From Duganella sp. sic0402 (GTDB taxonomy: Bacteria; Pseudomonadota; Gammaproteobacteria; Burkholderiales; Burkholderiaceae_D), in contig NZ_JAHUWK010000009.1 of the NCBI RefSeq assembly GCF_019219065.1, positions 62,001 through 126,000 of the forward strand: a stretch of 64,000 bases of DNA, read 5' to 3'. Shown here in pieces: positions 47,930 to 57,710 of the stretch. The notes below the pieces were generated by a model. It did no database searches, was not told the origin of the DNA, and saw only the letters and a list, made by a program, of their open reading frames with translations. The position numbers and the translations under genes are program-made. How positions within the stretch are numbered: position 1 is the stretch's first letter; every line of letters starts with the position of its first letter.

Positions 47930-48520
47930 TTAGAGCGTACCCTTGGTCGACGGGATGGTGCCGGCAGCGCGTGGATCGAGTTCCGACGCCATGCGCAGCG
48001 CGCGGCCAAAGGCCTTGAACACCGTCTCGCACTGGTGGTGGGCGTTGGTGCCGCGCAGGTTATCGATGTGCAGCGTGACCAGCGCGTGATTGACGAAGCC
48101 GCGGAAGAATTCCAGCGTCAGGTCAACGTCAAAGGTGCCGATCAGCGCACGCGTGAACGGGATGTGGTATTCGATGCCTGGACGGCCGGAGAAGTCCAGC
48201 ACCACGCGCGACAGCGCCTCGTCCAGCGGCACATAGGAATGGCCGTAGCGGACGATGCCCTTGCGGTCGCCGATGGCCTTGGTCACCGCCATGCCCAGTG
48301 TGATGCCGACATCTTCCACCGTGTGGTGGTTGTCGATATGGATATCGCCGGTGGCTTCGACTTCCAGGTCGAACAGGCCGTGGCGGGCGATCTGGTCCAG
48401 CATGTGATCGAGGAAGGGCACGCCGGTGTTCAGCTTCTGCTTGCCGGTGCCGTCCAGGTTGATGGATACGCGGACTTGCGTCTCGTTGGTGTTGCGGATG
48501 ATTTCTGCGGTGCGGTTCAT
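47930..48520 (-). CDS. hisB: imidazole glycerol phosphate dehydratase
   Basis: HisB dehydrates imidazole glycerol phosphate (step 6). The 196 residues form the monofunctional type: [21 protein letters not shown] and [15 protein letters not shown] carry the Mn-binding histidines, and a second set is in [18 protein letters not shown]. There is no N-terminal phosphatase domain, so histidinol phosphatase must come from another gene. Confidence 0.97.
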   Translation of the reverse strand: MNRTAEIIRNTNETQVRVSINLDGTGKQKLNTGVPFLDHMLDQIARHGLFDLEVEATGDIHIDNHHTVEDVGITLGMAVTKAIGDRKGIVRYGHSYVPLDEALSRVVLDFSGRPGIEYHIPFTRALIGTFDVDLTLEFFRGFVNHALVTLHIDNLRGTNAHHQCETVFKAFGRALRMASELDPRAAGTIPSTKGTL

Positions 48521-48538
48521 GAAAAGCTCGCGATGGTC

Positions 48539-49633
48539 TCAGGCTGCCAGCGATGCGGCGAAGGCATCGAGGAAGGTGGAATTTTCTTCCGGGGTACTGA
48601 CGGTGATGCGTAAACAATTGGTCAGCACACCGTGCATTTTACTCACATTTTTAACTAAAACCTTGTGAGACAGCAGTTTTGCGTGGGCATCGTCGGAATT
48701 GGGTACGCGAATCAAGATAAAATTCGCCGCCGATGGGAAAACCTCCACGCCAGGCATACGGGCCAATGCAGCCGTCAGATCGGCGCGTGCGGCGCGCAAA
48801 GCGGCTGCCTGCTGGTTCAACACCTCCACGTGGTCGAGCGCGAATTCGGCCGCAACCTGGGTCAGCACGTTGATGTTGTAAGGAGGCCGCACTTTGTCGA
48901 ATTCCGCCAGCAATTGCGGCGCCGCCGACATATAGCCGAGGCGGATGCCGGCCAGGCCGAGCTTGGACACAGTACGCATCACCACGAGATTGTTAAATTC
49001 TGGCAGGCGCTGCATAAAGGTCTGCTGCGCAAACGGCTCGTAAGCCTCGTCAACAATGGCCAGGCCGAAACCGTCGAGCGCATTGATGATGGCCACGATG
49101 TCGGCTTCGGCAAACAGGTTGCCGGTCGGGTTGTTCGGATAGGACAGGAACACCAGCGCCGGCTTGTGCTCGGCAATGGCGGCCAGCATCGCCGGCAAGT
49201 CCAGCGTCATGTCGGCCTTGAGCGGCACGCCGACATAATCCATGCCGGCGAATTGCGCCGAGCGCTGGTACATCACGAAGGATGGCGCCGGCGCCACCAC
49301 GGTGGCGCGGCGGTCCTGCATGGCGCAAGCCATGCACAGGATGGAGATCAGCTCATCCGAGCCATTGCCGAGGATGACGTCATAGCCGGCCGGCACGCCC
49401 AGCTTGTCGTTGATGCGCTGCTTGATGCTGCTGTAGGAAGCCACCGGGTAGCGGTTCAGCGCCACGTCGGCCAGCCGCTGGGCGAGATCCTCGCGCAGAT
49501 GATGCGGCAGGTGGTAAGGGTTCTCCATCGCATCCAGCTTGATAAAGCCACTCGCATCGGCAACGTGGTAGCCGGCTACGGCGCGCACGTCTGAGCGTAT
49601 GGTGCTGTTAATCAGGGTGTCGATGGCGGACAT
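48539..49633 (-). CDS. hisC: histidinol-phosphate aminotransferase
   Basis: HisC is a PLP enzyme that transfers the amino group from glutamate to imidazole acetol phosphate (step 7). The 364 residues begin MSAIDTLINSTIRSDVRAVAG. The conserved LDAMENPYHLP, SYPNNPTGN, IVDEAYEPF and the PLP lysine in TVSKLGLAGIRLGY are all present. The ATG at 49633 is chosen; the longer frame reads into the intergenic gap. The gene upstream is an orphan DNA methyltransferase. Confidence 0.95.
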   Translation of the reverse strand: MSAIDTLINSTIRSDVRAVAGYHVADASGFIKLDAMENPYHLPHHLREDLAQRLADVALNRYPVASYSSIKQRINDKLGVPAGYDVILGNGSDELISILCMACAMQDRRATVVAPAPSFVMYQRSAQFAGMDYVGVPLKADMTLDLPAMLAAIAEHKPALVFLSYPNNPTGNLFAEADIVAIINALDGFGLAIVDEAYEPFAQQTFMQRLPEFNNLVVMRTVSKLGLAGIRLGYMSAAPQLLAEFDKVRPPYNINVLTQVAAEFALDHVEVLNQQAAALRAARADLTAALARMPGVEVFPSAANFILIRVPNSDDAHAKLLSHKVLVKNVSKMHGVLTNCLRITVSTPEENSTFLDAFAASLAA

Positions 49634-49646
49634 CTTACTTGGGCTC

Positions 49647-50456
49647 CTATGAGGTGATTGAATTGCGGGGTTTCTTGGGCTTCTTGGGCGGCGCCGGAAT
49701 TTCAGGCAGCGCCAGTCTTTCATTGATGATGGCGCAGTATTCGGGATTCAACTCGAAGCCGACGTAATGGCGGCCGGTGCGCTTGGCCGCAATTGCCGTG
49801 GTGCCGCTGCCCATGAACAGGTCCAGCACCACGCCATCCGGCGGACACGAGGCCTTGACCATGCGCTCGATAATCTCCAGCGGCTTTTGCGTCGGATGAT
49901 CGGCGCGTTCCGGATGCTCGCGGTGCAGGCGCGACACGCTCCACAAATCTTTCGGGTTGTAGCCGACTTCCAGCCACTTGGCGCCGACGAAGATGGAGCG
50001 GGTGCGGGCCTTCTTGGTTTCGGCGTCGTAGGGGATGCGCACCGCATCCAGGTCGAAGTAGTAATCCTTGCGGCGCACGAAGAAGCCGATGGTGTCATGC
50101 ACCGACGAGTAACTGCGCACGCTGCCGCCCATCGACGGCACGCGACGGTCCCAGATAATCTCGTTCATCATCATCATGCGCTTCTTCAGCATAACGAAAA
50201 TCTCCGGCGAAAAGCGCCAGGTGAGGAAGATGTACAGGCTGCCGTTAGGCTTCAGCTTGGGCAGGGCGGCATCTATCCACTGCTCGGTCCATTGCAGGTA
50301 GTCGTCTACCGTTTGCTGGTCCGAGCCATTGCCGTAGTCCTTGCCGAGGTTATACGGCGGATCGGTCAATATCAGATCGATGGCGCCATCCGGGATGCGC
50401 GCCAGACCGGCCAGCGCATCTTCGCAGAAGACCTGATTGAGCCAGGTTGCCGTCAT
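49647..50456 (-). CDS. orphan DNA methyltransferase (beta-class N6-adenine/N4-cytosine) inside the his operon
   Basis: The enzyme has 269 residues. Motif IV DPPYNLG (32-38) precedes motif I FMGSGTTAIAAKRTG (214-228), the beta-class order of CcrM/HinfI enzymes. HPTQKP (187-192) and VGFELNPEYC are also typical. It should transfer a methyl group from SAM to an exocyclic amine of a short DNA target, which cannot be read from sequence. No restriction endonuclease is nearby. Its ATG overlaps the hisD stop in TAATG, and hisC begins 13 bases after its stop, so it is expressed as part of the his operon. The tail is proline/lysine-rich. Confidence 0.93.
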   Translation of the reverse strand: MTATWLNQVFCEDALAGLARIPDGAIDLILTDPPYNLGKDYGNGSDQQTVDDYLQWTEQWIDAALPKLKPNGSLYIFLTWRFSPEIFVMLKKRMMMMNEIIWDRRVPSMGGSVRSYSSVHDTIGFFVRRKDYYFDLDAVRIPYDAETKKARTRSIFVGAKWLEVGYNPKDLWSVSRLHREHPERADHPTQKPLEIIERMVKASCPPDGVVLDLFMGSGTTAIAAKRTGRHYVGFELNPEYCAIINERLALPEIPAPPKKPKKPRNSITS

Positions 50457-51763
50457 TATTTGAGACGCAGTTCCGCGCTGCGGGCGTGCGCCTGCAAGCC
50501 TTCACCGTAGGCCAGTTCAGCCGCTACCTTGCCCAGCGTTTGCGCGCCGGCTTCGCTGACGTGAATGATCGACGAGCGTTTCTGGAAATCGTACACACCC
50601 AGCGGCGACGAGAAGCGCGCGGTGCGCGAGGTCGGCAGCACGTGGTTCGGGCCGCAGCAGTAATCGCCCAGCGACTCGGACGAGAAGCGGCCGAGGAACA
50701 TGGCGCCGGCGTGGCGGATCTTGTCGGCCCATTGCTGCGGTTCGACGGCGGAGATTTCCAGGTGCTCGGCGGCGATGCTGTTGGCAATGGCGCAGGCTTC
50801 GTCCATATCGCGCACTTTGACCAGCGCGCCGCGGTCGCCCAGCGAGGTGCGGATCACTTCTGCGCGCGGCATGGTCGGCAGCAGCTTGGCTATGCTGGCT
50901 TCCACCTTGGCGATGTAATCGGCGTCAGGGCACAGCAGGATGGCTTGCGCCAGCTCGTCGTGCTCCGCTTGCGAGAACAGGTCCATGGCGATCCAGTCCG
51001 GATCAGTGGTGCCGTCGGCCACAATCAGAATTTCCGATGGACCGGCGATCATGTCGATGCCCACCGTGCCGAATACGCGGCGCTTGGCCGAAGCGACATA
51101 GGCGTTGCCGGGGCCGACGATCTTGTCGACCGCCTGAATGGTCGCGGTGCCATAGGCCAGTGCGGCCACAGCTTGCGCGCCACCGATGGTGATCACGCGG
51201 GTAACGCCGGCAATGGCGGCGGCGGCGAACACCATCTGGTTCTTCACGCCGTCCGGCGTTGGCACCACCATGATGATTTCCTGGACGCCGGCGACGTGTG
51301 CGGGAATCGCGTTCATCAGCACCGACGATGGATAGGCTGCCTTACCGCCAGGGACGTAGATGCCGACGCGGTCCAGCGGTGTAACGCGCTGGCCCAGCAC
51401 GGTGCCGTCTGGCTCGGTATAGGTGAAGCCGTTCAGTTCCTGTTTCTGGCGTTCGTGGAACACGCGCACGCGCTCTGCCGCCACTTCCAGCGCCTTGCGC
51501 TGGGCTTCTGGAATCGCCGCCAGCGCGGCTTGCAGTTCTTCCTGCGAAACGTCCAGCGCCGCCATGCCGGTTGCGCCGCCATTCGGCAGGCGGTCGAAGC
51601 GGTTGGTATATTCGAGGACGGCGGCATCACCGCGCGCCTTGACGTCAGCGAGGATCTTGCCGACTGCGGATTCGATGGCGTCGTCGGTGCTGGCTTCAAA
51701 GGCCAGCAGGGTGTCCAGGCGCTGCTTGAAATCGGCCTGGCTGGAATCGAGCTTGGTAATCAT
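50456..51763 (-). CDS. hisD: histidinol dehydrogenase
   Basis: HisD oxidises histidinol to histidine in two NAD-dependent steps (last reactions). The 435-residue zinc enzyme has [31 protein letters not shown], and the catalytic [14 protein letters not shown] (Glu/His). EHLEI carries another histidine. Its start overlaps the hisG stop (ATGA), and the methyltransferase gene overlaps its stop. Confidence 0.97.
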   Translation of the reverse strand: MITKLDSSQADFKQRLDTLLAFEASTDDAIESAVGKILADVKARGDAAVLEYTNRFDRLPNGGATGMAALDVSQEELQAALAAIPEAQRKALEVAAERVRVFHERQKQELNGFTYTEPDGTVLGQRVTPLDRVGIYVPGGKAAYPSSVLMNAIPAHVAGVQEIIMVVPTPDGVKNQMVFAAAAIAGVTRVITIGGAQAVAALAYGTATIQAVDKIVGPGNAYVASAKRRVFGTVGIDMIAGPSEILIVADGTTDPDWIAMDLFSQAEHDELAQAILLCPDADYIAKVEASIAKLLPTMPRAEVIRTSLGDRGALVKVRDMDEACAIANSIAAEHLEISAVEPQQWADKIRHAGAMFLGRFSSESLGDYCCGPNHVLPTSRTARFSSPLGVYDFQKRSSIIHVSEAGAQTLGKVAAELAYGEGLQAHARSAELRLK

Positions 51764-52425
51764 TTTTTGGATGCGCGTTCAAATGCTTCGATAATCGGTT
51801 GCAGGCGCTCGCGTTTCATCTTCAGCGCGGCCTGATTGACGATCAGGCGCGAGGAAATATCCATGATGGCCTCGACTTCTTTCAGGTCGTTGGCGCGCAG
51901 CGTGTTGCCGGTACTGACCACGTCGACAATCGCGTCCGACAGGCCAACCAGCGGTGCCAGTTCCATGGAGCCATACAGCTTGATCAGGTCGACGTGCACA
52001 CCCTTCTTGGCGAAGTGCGCACGCGCCGTCTCGACAAACTTGGTGGCCACGCGCAGGCGCGCGCCCTGGCGCACCGCGGTCTCGTAATCGAAGCCGTTGC
52101 GCACCGCGACCGACATGCGGCACTCGGCGATATGCAGGTCGATCGGCTGGTACAGTCCTTCGCCGCCATGCTCCAGCAGCACATCCTTGCCGGCCACGCC
52201 AAAGTCCGCCGCGCCATGCTGCACATAGGTCGGCACGTCGGTGGCGCGCACGATCAGTACGCGCACGTTCGGGTCGTTGGTCGGCAGGATCAGCTTGCGC
52301 GAAGTTTCCGGATTCTCGGTGACGGTAATGCCGGCTGCTTCCAGCAACGGCAAGGTGTCCTCGAAAATACGGCCCTTCGACAGCGCAAGAATCAGCTGCG
52401 GGGAGTCGGCTTGGAATGCACTCAT
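51760..52425 (-). CDS. hisG: ATP phosphoribosyltransferase, short form
   Basis: HisG joins ATP and PRPP, the first and regulated step of histidine synthesis. The 221 residues lack the C-terminal histidine-binding domain of the long form (about 300 residues). Short-form HisG normally needs HisZ, a paralogue of histidyl-tRNA synthetase, for activity and feedback. hisZ is not in this window. Typical parts: [37 protein letters not shown] and [12 protein letters not shown]. It is first of the his genes, 4 bases after murA. Confidence 0.96.
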   Translation of the reverse strand: MSAFQADSPQLILALSKGRIFEDTLPLLEAAGITVTENPETSRKLILPTNDPNVRVLIVRATDVPTYVQHGAADFGVAGKDVLLEHGGEGLYQPIDLHIAECRMSVAVRNGFDYETAVRQGARLRVATKFVETARAHFAKKGVHVDLIKLYGSMELAPLVGLSDAIVDVVSTGNTLRANDLKEVEAIMDISSRLIVNQAALKMKRERLQPIIEAFERASKK

Positions 52426-52429
52426 GGTT

Positions 52430-53680
52430 TTACTTGATTCGCTTGATGTTGGCGCCTACGGCGGAGAGTTTGACTTCCATCTGATCGTAGCCGCGGTCCA
52501 GGTGATAGATGCGGTCGATCAGCGTTTCACCGCGCGCTGCCAGGCCGGCGATCACCAGCGAAGCGGATGCACGCAGGTCGGTCGCCATCACAGGCGCGCC
52601 AACCAGCTGTTCCACGCCTTTGATAAAGGCGGTGTTGCCATCGGTTTCAATTTGCGCGCCCAGGCGGTTCATCTCCTGGACGTGCATGAAGCGGTTTTCA
52701 AAAATGGTTTCCGTTACGCGGCTGGCGCCGTCGGCGATGGTGTTCACCGCCATGAACTGCGCTTGCATGTCGGTCGGGAAGCCAGGGTATTCGGTGGTGC
52801 GGAAGGTCACGGCGTGCGGACGCTTGTCCATCTGTGCGCGTATCCAGTTGTCGCCGATGGTCAGTTGCAGGCCGATCTCGCGCAGCTTGTCCAGCGCGGC
52901 GTCCATGATGTCGACGCGGGTGTTGCGGATGGTGATGTCGCCACCGGTGGCAGCCACCGCGCACAGGAAGGTCGCCGCTTCGATACGGTCCGAGATCACG
53001 GCGTGTTTGGCGCCATGCAGCTCGCTGACGCCTTGAATGACCAAGCGGTTGGTACCGATACCGTCGATCTTGGCGCCCATCGCCACCAGCAGGTTGGCCA
53101 GGTCGGTCACTTCCGGTTCGCAGGCGGCGTTTTCCAGCACGGTCTCGCCTTCGGCCAGCGTGGCGGCCATCAGCAGGTTTTCGGTGCCGGTCACGGTGAT
53201 CATGTCGGTGACGATGCGCGCGCCTTTCAGCTTGGCGCACTTGGCGTAGATGTAGCCGCCTTCCACGGTGATGTCGGCGCCCAGCGCTTGCAGGCCCTTG
53301 ATGTGCTGGTCGACCGGACGCGAACCGATGGCGCAGCCGCCCGGCAGCGACACCTTGGCTTCGCCGAAGCGCGCCAGCAATGGGCCCAGCACCAGGATCG
53401 AGGCGCGCATGGTTTTCACCAGGTCGTACGGCGCTTCCAGCTTGGTGATGGCGCTGCCATTCAGCGTGACCTTGTCGTTGTCCTGCGTGACTTTCAGGCC
53501 GGTTTCGCCGAGCAGCTTGAGGATGGTCGACACGTCGTGCAGGTGCGGCACATTGGACAGCTCCAGATCGCCGGCGGTCAGCAGGCCCGCGCACAGGATA
53601 GGCAGGGCGGCGTTCTTCGCGCCGGAAATGGTGATGTCGCCTTGCAGGCGGGTGCCGCCTTGAATCAGAAGCTTGTCCAT
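52430..53680 (-). CDS. murA: UDP-N-acetylglucosamine 1-carboxyvinyltransferase
   Basis: MurA starts peptidoglycan precursor synthesis by adding enolpyruvate to UDP-GlcNAc. The 416 residues show the two-domain pattern. [27 protein letters not shown] opens it. The loop with the PEP-binding cysteine (target of fosfomycin) reads [15 protein letters not shown], so the Cys is retained. [15 protein letters not shown] is near the middle. It lies between ibaG and hisG with gaps of 2 and 4 bases. Confidence 0.97.
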   Translation of the reverse strand: MDKLLIQGGTRLQGDITISGAKNAALPILCAGLLTAGDLELSNVPHLHDVSTILKLLGETGLKVTQDNDKVTLNGSAITKLEAPYDLVKTMRASILVLGPLLARFGEAKVSLPGGCAIGSRPVDQHIKGLQALGADITVEGGYIYAKCAKLKGARIVTDMITVTGTENLLMAATLAEGETVLENAACEPEVTDLANLLVAMGAKIDGIGTNRLVIQGVSELHGAKHAVISDRIEAATFLCAVAATGGDITIRNTRVDIMDAALDKLREIGLQLTIGDNWIRAQMDKRPHAVTFRTTEYPGFPTDMQAQFMAVNTIADGASRVTETIFENRFMHVQEMNRLGAQIETDGNTAFIKGVEQLVGAPVMATDLRASASLVIAGLAARGETLIDRIYHLDRGYDQMEVKLSAVGANIKRIK

Positions 53681-53682
53681 GC

Positions 53683-53919
53683 TTATCCTTGGTATTCTTC
53701 AGGGGTGAGGGTTTTCATCGACAGCGCGTGGATTTCCTCACGCATGCGGTCGCCCAATGCAGCGTACACCAGCTGGTGGCGCTGAATCAAACGCTTGCCT
53801 GCAAACGCCGGCGAAACAATCACCGCCTCGAAGTGCTGGCCATCGCCATCGACTTCGAGGTGGGTGCATTCGAGACCGGCCTTGATGTAGCCGTGGATCA
53901 GTTCTGGGGTCGTAACCAT
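53683..53919 (-). CDS. ibaG: BolA-like protein (IbaG type)
   Basis: A 78-residue BolA-fold protein: [20 protein letters not shown] at the start, [30 protein letters not shown] with the conserved histidine, and a short tail. IbaG is acid-inducible in E. coli and commonly precedes murA, as here (2-base gap). Iron-sulfur/glutaredoxin links are known for the family. Confidence 0.92.
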   Translation of the reverse strand: MVTTPELIHGYIKAGLECTHLEVDGDGQHFEAVIVSPAFAGKRLIQRHQLVYAALGDRMREEIHALSMKTLTPEEYQG

Positions 53920-53939
53920 GATGGAGTTCCTTACCTAAA

Positions 53940-54707
53940 TTAGTGACGCAGACGATAGCCGCTGCGCAGCAAGCGGATCGCCAGCAGCGACAACGCGACG
54001 AGGAAGCCGGAAACAATGGCCACACTCACCAGCGGATTGACATCGGACTGGCCGAAGAAGCCGTAACGGAAACCGTCGATCATGTAGAAGAACGGATTCA
54101 GGTGCGACACCGTCAGCCAGAACGATGGCAGCGAATGGATCGAGTAGAACACGCCGGACAGGAACGTCAGCGGCATGATCAGGAAGTTCTGGAAGGCGGC
54201 CAGCTGGTCGAATTTCTCGGCCCAGATGCCGGCGATCAGGCCCATGGTGCCGAGGATGGCGGCGCCCAGCAGCGCGAACACCAGTATCCACAGCGGCGCG
54301 CTGAACGACAGGTGCGCAAACCACGACGTCACGATGAACACGCCCAGGCCCACGGCCAGGCCGCGCACCATGGCGGCGATCACATAGGCCGAGAAGATTT
54401 CCCAGTGCGACAAAGGCGTCAGCAGCACAAACACCAGGTTGCCGGTGATTTTGGACTGGATCAGCGAAGACGAGGAGTTGGCGAAGGCGTTCTGCAACAC
54501 GCTCATCATCACCAGGCCCGGTATCAGGAAGGCGGTATAGCTGACGCCATCGTAGACGGTGACACGGCCTTCCAGCACATGGCCGAAGATCAGCAGATAC
54601 AGCATCGCGGTCAGGATGGGCGCGGCGATGGTCTGCGTGGCGACTTTCCAGAAGCGCAGCGATTCCTTGTAAACCAGCGTGCGGAAGCCGGCGGAGATGA
54701 AGTTCAT
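53940..54707 (-). CDS. ABC-2 type transporter permease (YadH-like)
   Basis: The 255 residues contain six hydrophobic helices and the ABC-2 signature around LAAFQNFLIMPLTFLSGVFYSIHSLP near the middle. It is the membrane partner of the ATPase gene, whose stop overlaps its start in ATGA. The YadGH-type exporter substrate is unknown, though drug or lipid-like substrates are common. Between mla and murA, an envelope role is likely. Confidence 0.92.
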   Translation of the reverse strand: MNFISAGFRTLVYKESLRFWKVATQTIAAPILTAMLYLLIFGHVLEGRVTVYDGVSYTAFLIPGLVMMSVLQNAFANSSSSLIQSKITGNLVFVLLTPLSHWEIFSAYVIAAMVRGLAVGLGVFIVTSWFAHLSFSAPLWILVFALLGAAILGTMGLIAGIWAEKFDQLAAFQNFLIMPLTFLSGVFYSIHSLPSFWLTVSHLNPFFYMIDGFRYGFFGQSDVNPLVSVAIVSGFLVALSLLAIRLLRSGYRLRH

Positions 54708-55618
54708 ACAGTACCCTTGTCCATGATCTGCAAGAAGATGTCTTCCAGATCCGCTTGTTGCAGTTGCATTTCGTCGATGATGGCGCCCGATTCGCGCAGG
54801 CGTTTCAGGATTTGCTCGACTTCAGCGTATTCGTTGATGCGCAGGCTGTACTTCTTGCCGTGCTCGGAGATTTCCGGATGCGTGATCAGATGACGCAGTT
54901 CTTCCGGCAGCTCGCCGTGGGTCATGTTGACGATCAGCTGCGAGCCGGAGATGCGGCGGATCAGCGAGGCCATCGAGTCCAGTGCCACCACCTTGCCCAG
55001 CTTGAGCATGGCGACGCGCTTGCACATCGCCTGCGCTTCTTCCAGGTAGTGGGTGGTCAGCACCACGGTGTGGCCTTCGCGGTTGAGGCGCGAGATGAAT
55101 TTCCACAGCGTCTGGCGCAGCTCGACGTCGACGCCGGCGGTCGGTTCATCCAGCACGATCACCGGCGGCTTGTGCACCAGCGCCTGTGCCACCAGCACCC
55201 GCCGCTTCATGCCGCCCGACAGCGCGCGCATATTGGTGTCGGCCTTGTTGGTCAGGTCGAGGTTGTGCATCACCTCGTCGATCCAGGCGTCGTTGTTTTT
55301 CAGGCCGAAGTAGCCGGATTGCAGGCGCAGCGTTTCGCGCACGGTGAAGAACGGGTCGAATACCAGTTCCTGCGGCACCACGCCCAGGTTGCGGCGCGCC
55401 TGGCGGAAATCGCTGACCACGTCATGACCATGAATCTTGACCGTGCCGTCGTCCGGCCGGATCAGGCCGGCGATGATGGAGATCAGCGTGGTCTTGCCGG
55501 CGCCGTTCGGGCCGAGCAGGCCGAAAAACTCGCCCTCTTCAATATTCAGGGACACGCCGCCCAGCGCCTGCAACGACTTGTAGCGCTTTTCGACATTGCT
55601 AATTTGGATTGCTGTCAT
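54704..55618 (-). CDS. ABC transporter ATP-binding protein (YadG-like)
   Basis: The 304-residue ATPase has Walker A LLGPNGAGKTTLIS, signature LSGGMKRRVLVAQAL, Walker B VIVLDEPTAGVD and the switch histidine in VVLTTHYLEEAQ. A C-terminal extension (about 220-304) ends DKGTV. The ATG at 55618 gives MTAIQISNVEKRY, the normal start. The longer frame to 55708 is proline/arginine-rich and not coding-like. It couples to the permease downstream. Confidence 0.94.
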   Translation of the reverse strand: MTAIQISNVEKRYKSLQALGGVSLNIEEGEFFGLLGPNGAGKTTLISIIAGLIRPDDGTVKIHGHDVVSDFRQARRNLGVVPQELVFDPFFTVRETLRLQSGYFGLKNNDAWIDEVMHNLDLTNKADTNMRALSGGMKRRVLVAQALVHKPPVIVLDEPTAGVDVELRQTLWKFISRLNREGHTVVLTTHYLEEAQAMCKRVAMLKLGKVVALDSMASLIRRISGSQLIVNMTHGELPEELRHLITHPEISEHGKKYSLRINEYAEVEQILKRLRESGAIIDEMQLQQADLEDIFLQIMDKGTV

Positions 55619-55788
55619 GCTTGACTTATCTATAAGGTTGCGGCGGCCGGGCCGGCGCGCGGGAAGGTATCGCGGACGCCACAACACTGCGGTTGCGGCA
55701 ACGTTCAATTATATTGGAATTTCAATCGGTCCGAGCCGGACCGGGGATTTACGCAGTTATTACTGCGGGCGGCGGGGTGGGGCGGGGG

Positions 55789-56214
55789 TCAATGGTGATG
55801 GTGGGCGGCGGAGTCGCCGGCCACGGCGGTCTTCTCGGTGAAGACCGATTCCGGCGCGCGCACCGGGGCAAACTCGTCGTGCGCCGGGTTGCTGGCGGCG
55901 CCGCAGTCCGAGTCAAGCTTGACCTCGGTCGGGAACAGCAGCGAGCACACGCCATACAGCTTGGTCAGGCTTTGCAGCGCCGGCGGCAGGTTTTTCAGCT
56001 GCAGCTGAATGCCGGCGTCCTGCGCGGCGCGCTGCCACGACAGCATCACCGACACTGCCACCGAATCCACCGTCAACACATGGCGCAGGTCGAACACGGT
56101 CTGGCCGGCCTTGAGGGCGGCATAGCCACGCTCCAGCGCCGCTGTGGCGTTGAGCACGGTCAGGGATGTGAGCGACTGCAGGTTGTCGGTAGCTTCGGTA
56201 ACAACGTTGGACAT
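55789..56214 (-). CDS. mlaB: MlaB (STAS domain) with C-terminal extension
   Basis: MlaB is the STAS subunit that stabilises the MlaFEDB lipid transporter on the cytoplasmic side. The 141 residues include a STAS core (about 12-100; VFDLRHVLTVDSVAVSVMLSW, with the conserved Ser near the helix start, and PPALQSLTKLYGV). About 35 extra residues follow that ordinary MlaB (about 100) lacks. They are Ala/Glu-rich and end AAHHHH. It is the last mla gene; 170 bases separate it from the exporter ATPase. Confidence 0.88.
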   Translation of the reverse strand: MSNVVTEATDNLQSLTSLTVLNATAALERGYAALKAGQTVFDLRHVLTVDSVAVSVMLSWQRAAQDAGIQLQLKNLPPALQSLTKLYGVCSLLFPTEVKLDSDCGAASNPAHDEFAPVRAPESVFTEKTAVAGDSAAHHHH

Positions 56215-56223
56215 GATGTCGAA

Positions 56224-56871
56224 TTACTTCTTAGGTGCGTTGGTGTTCAGTGGCTTGCTGGCGAGCTTTTTGTTTTTCTCGGTCAGCGCCTTGATCAGGC
56301 CGTCCATGCCGCCTTTGCTGATTTCGGAAGCGAACGTGCCTTTGTAGGTCTCGACCAGCCACGCGCCCAGCACGTTGATGTCGTAGATCTTCCAGCCGGT
56401 CGGGCCCTTGGCGACGCGGTAGTTCAGCGGGATTGGTTCGCCGCGCGGCATATTGACCTGCGAGCGGACTTCCACTTCGGTGTCGGTAGGATCAGCGCGC
56501 AGCGGCTTGAAGTCGATGGTCTGGTCTTTCACTTGCGACAGCGCGCCCGAGTAGGTAAACACCAGCAGCGCGCGGAACTGTTCGGTCAGCGCTTTTTGCT
56601 GGTCAGGGGTAGCGTCGCGCCAGAAACGGCCGGCCGCCAGCGCGGTCATGCGCTGGAAATCGACGTACGGCAGGATCTTGGTTTCGACCAGGTCAATGAC
56701 CTTCTTGGTGTCGCCAGCCTGGATCGCCTTGTCCGCCTTGGCGGTTTCGATCACGTCCTGGCTGATGCGCTTGACCAGCGCATCAGGAGCTTCATTGGCG
56801 GGCGCCGCAGCGTGGGCGTTGAAGGCCAGCGAAACAGTTGCCAAAGCAATCAATTGTTTAATAAATTTCAT
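56224..56871 (-). CDS. mlaC: MlaC periplasmic phospholipid-binding protein
   Basis: MlaC carries phospholipid between MlaA-porin in the outer membrane and MlaFEDB. The 215 residues have a signal peptide (ending AHAA) and the Tgt2/MlaC fold: LVKRISQDVIETAK, LPYVDFQRMTALAAGRFWRD, LRALLVFTYSGALSQ and YDINVLGAWLVETYKGTFASE. The C-terminal helix ends in Lys-rich sequence. It lies between mlaA and mlaB. Confidence 0.96.
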   Translation of the reverse strand: MKFIKQLIALATVSLAFNAHAAAPANEAPDALVKRISQDVIETAKADKAIQAGDTKKVIDLVETKILPYVDFQRMTALAAGRFWRDATPDQQKALTEQFRALLVFTYSGALSQVKDQTIDFKPLRADPTDTEVEVRSQVNMPRGEPIPLNYRVAKGPTGWKIYDINVLGAWLVETYKGTFASEISKGGMDGLIKALTEKNKKLASKPLNTNAPKK

Positions 56872-56915
56872 TTTTTTATGCCTTATGAGTGGTTCTTCGG
56901 GTCACAGGCTGGCGT

Positions 56916-57710
56916 TCAGTTCGCAGCCGGTGTGCCGGAGTTTAACTCTTTTGCGGCCGGTTCGGATGACACCGGTGCAGAAGTTTCACCAGTATCATCT
57001 TTTTTCGATTTACGTGGCGCATCGTCGCCATCCGGGTGCACCTGGCTCTCGCGGCGCTGCATATAACCGTCGCGCAGGAACTCGTAGCGGTCCAGCGCCG
57101 CGTCTTCCAGCAGCGAGGAAGCGTCCAGCAGGCTGGCGCGGGTATCGACCACGCGCACCACGGTGCCGATGTTGCGCACATTGACCGGATCCTTGTAGCG
57201 CCAGATGTCGCCGGCGATGTCGGCCGGCAGCGCCACCGTGTCACGCACGGTGGACGGCCCCAGCAGCGGCAGCACCAGGTACGGGCCGGACTGCACGCCC
57301 CACACGCCCAGCGTCTGGCCGAAGTCTTCCTTGTGTTTCGGCAAACCGGCTTCCGAAGCGATATCGAACAGGCCCAGCACGCCCAGCGTCGAGTTCAGCG
57401 CGAAACGGCTGACATCCGACATGCCGGCTTCGCCATTGCCTTGCAGCAATTGATTGATCGCGGTCCAGGCGTCGCCCAGATTACCGAAGAAGTTACTGAC
57501 GCCAGTCTGCACAAACTGCGGCGTGACGTTCTTGTAGCCGGTGGCCACTGGTTTCAGCGCATAGGTATCGACCGTATCGTTGAAGTTGAACATGGCGCGG
57601 TTGTAGCTTTCGTACGGGTCGCGCGGGTTCGGACCGGCGCAGCCGGCCAGCATCACGGTGACGCCCAGCGCCAGCGCGGCCTGGCGGAATGCCTTGGTAG
57701 TGCGGATCAT
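56916..57710 (-). CDS. mlaA: MlaA (VacJ) outer membrane lipoprotein
   Basis: MlaA removes misplaced phospholipid from the outer leaflet. The 264 residues include a lipoprotein signal with lipobox LAGC (Cys24). NPRDPYESYNRAMFNFNDTVDTYALKPVA and the conserved GDAWTAINQLLQG and YLVLPLLGPSTVRD follow. A C-terminal tail, Asp/Pro/Ala/Glu-rich, is longer than in E. coli. In this family of operons mlaA sits inside the mla cluster, unlike E. coli, and its ATG overlaps the mlaD stop. Confidence 0.95.
   Translation of the reverse strand: MIRTTKAFRQAALALGVTVMLAGCAGPNPRDPYESYNRAMFNFNDTVDTYALKPVATGYKNVTPQFVQTGVSNFFGNLGDAWTAINQLLQGNGEAGMSDVSRFALNSTLGVLGLFDIASEAGLPKHKEDFGQTLGVWGVQSGPYLVLPLLGPSTVRDTVALPADIAGDIWRYKDPVNVRNIGTVVRVVDTRASLLDASSLLEDAALDRYEFLRDGYMQRRESQVHPDGDDAPRKSKKDDTGETSAPVSSEPAAKELNSGTPAAN

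Noticed and set aside
49647-50456. A restriction-modification system
   Set aside because: Only a methylase is present, surrounded by his genes. No nuclease or specificity gene lies within the window.
55789-55803. Four-histidine end of MlaB as a cloning tag
   Set aside because: It is a chromosomal gene in a native operon and the run is too short for a tag.
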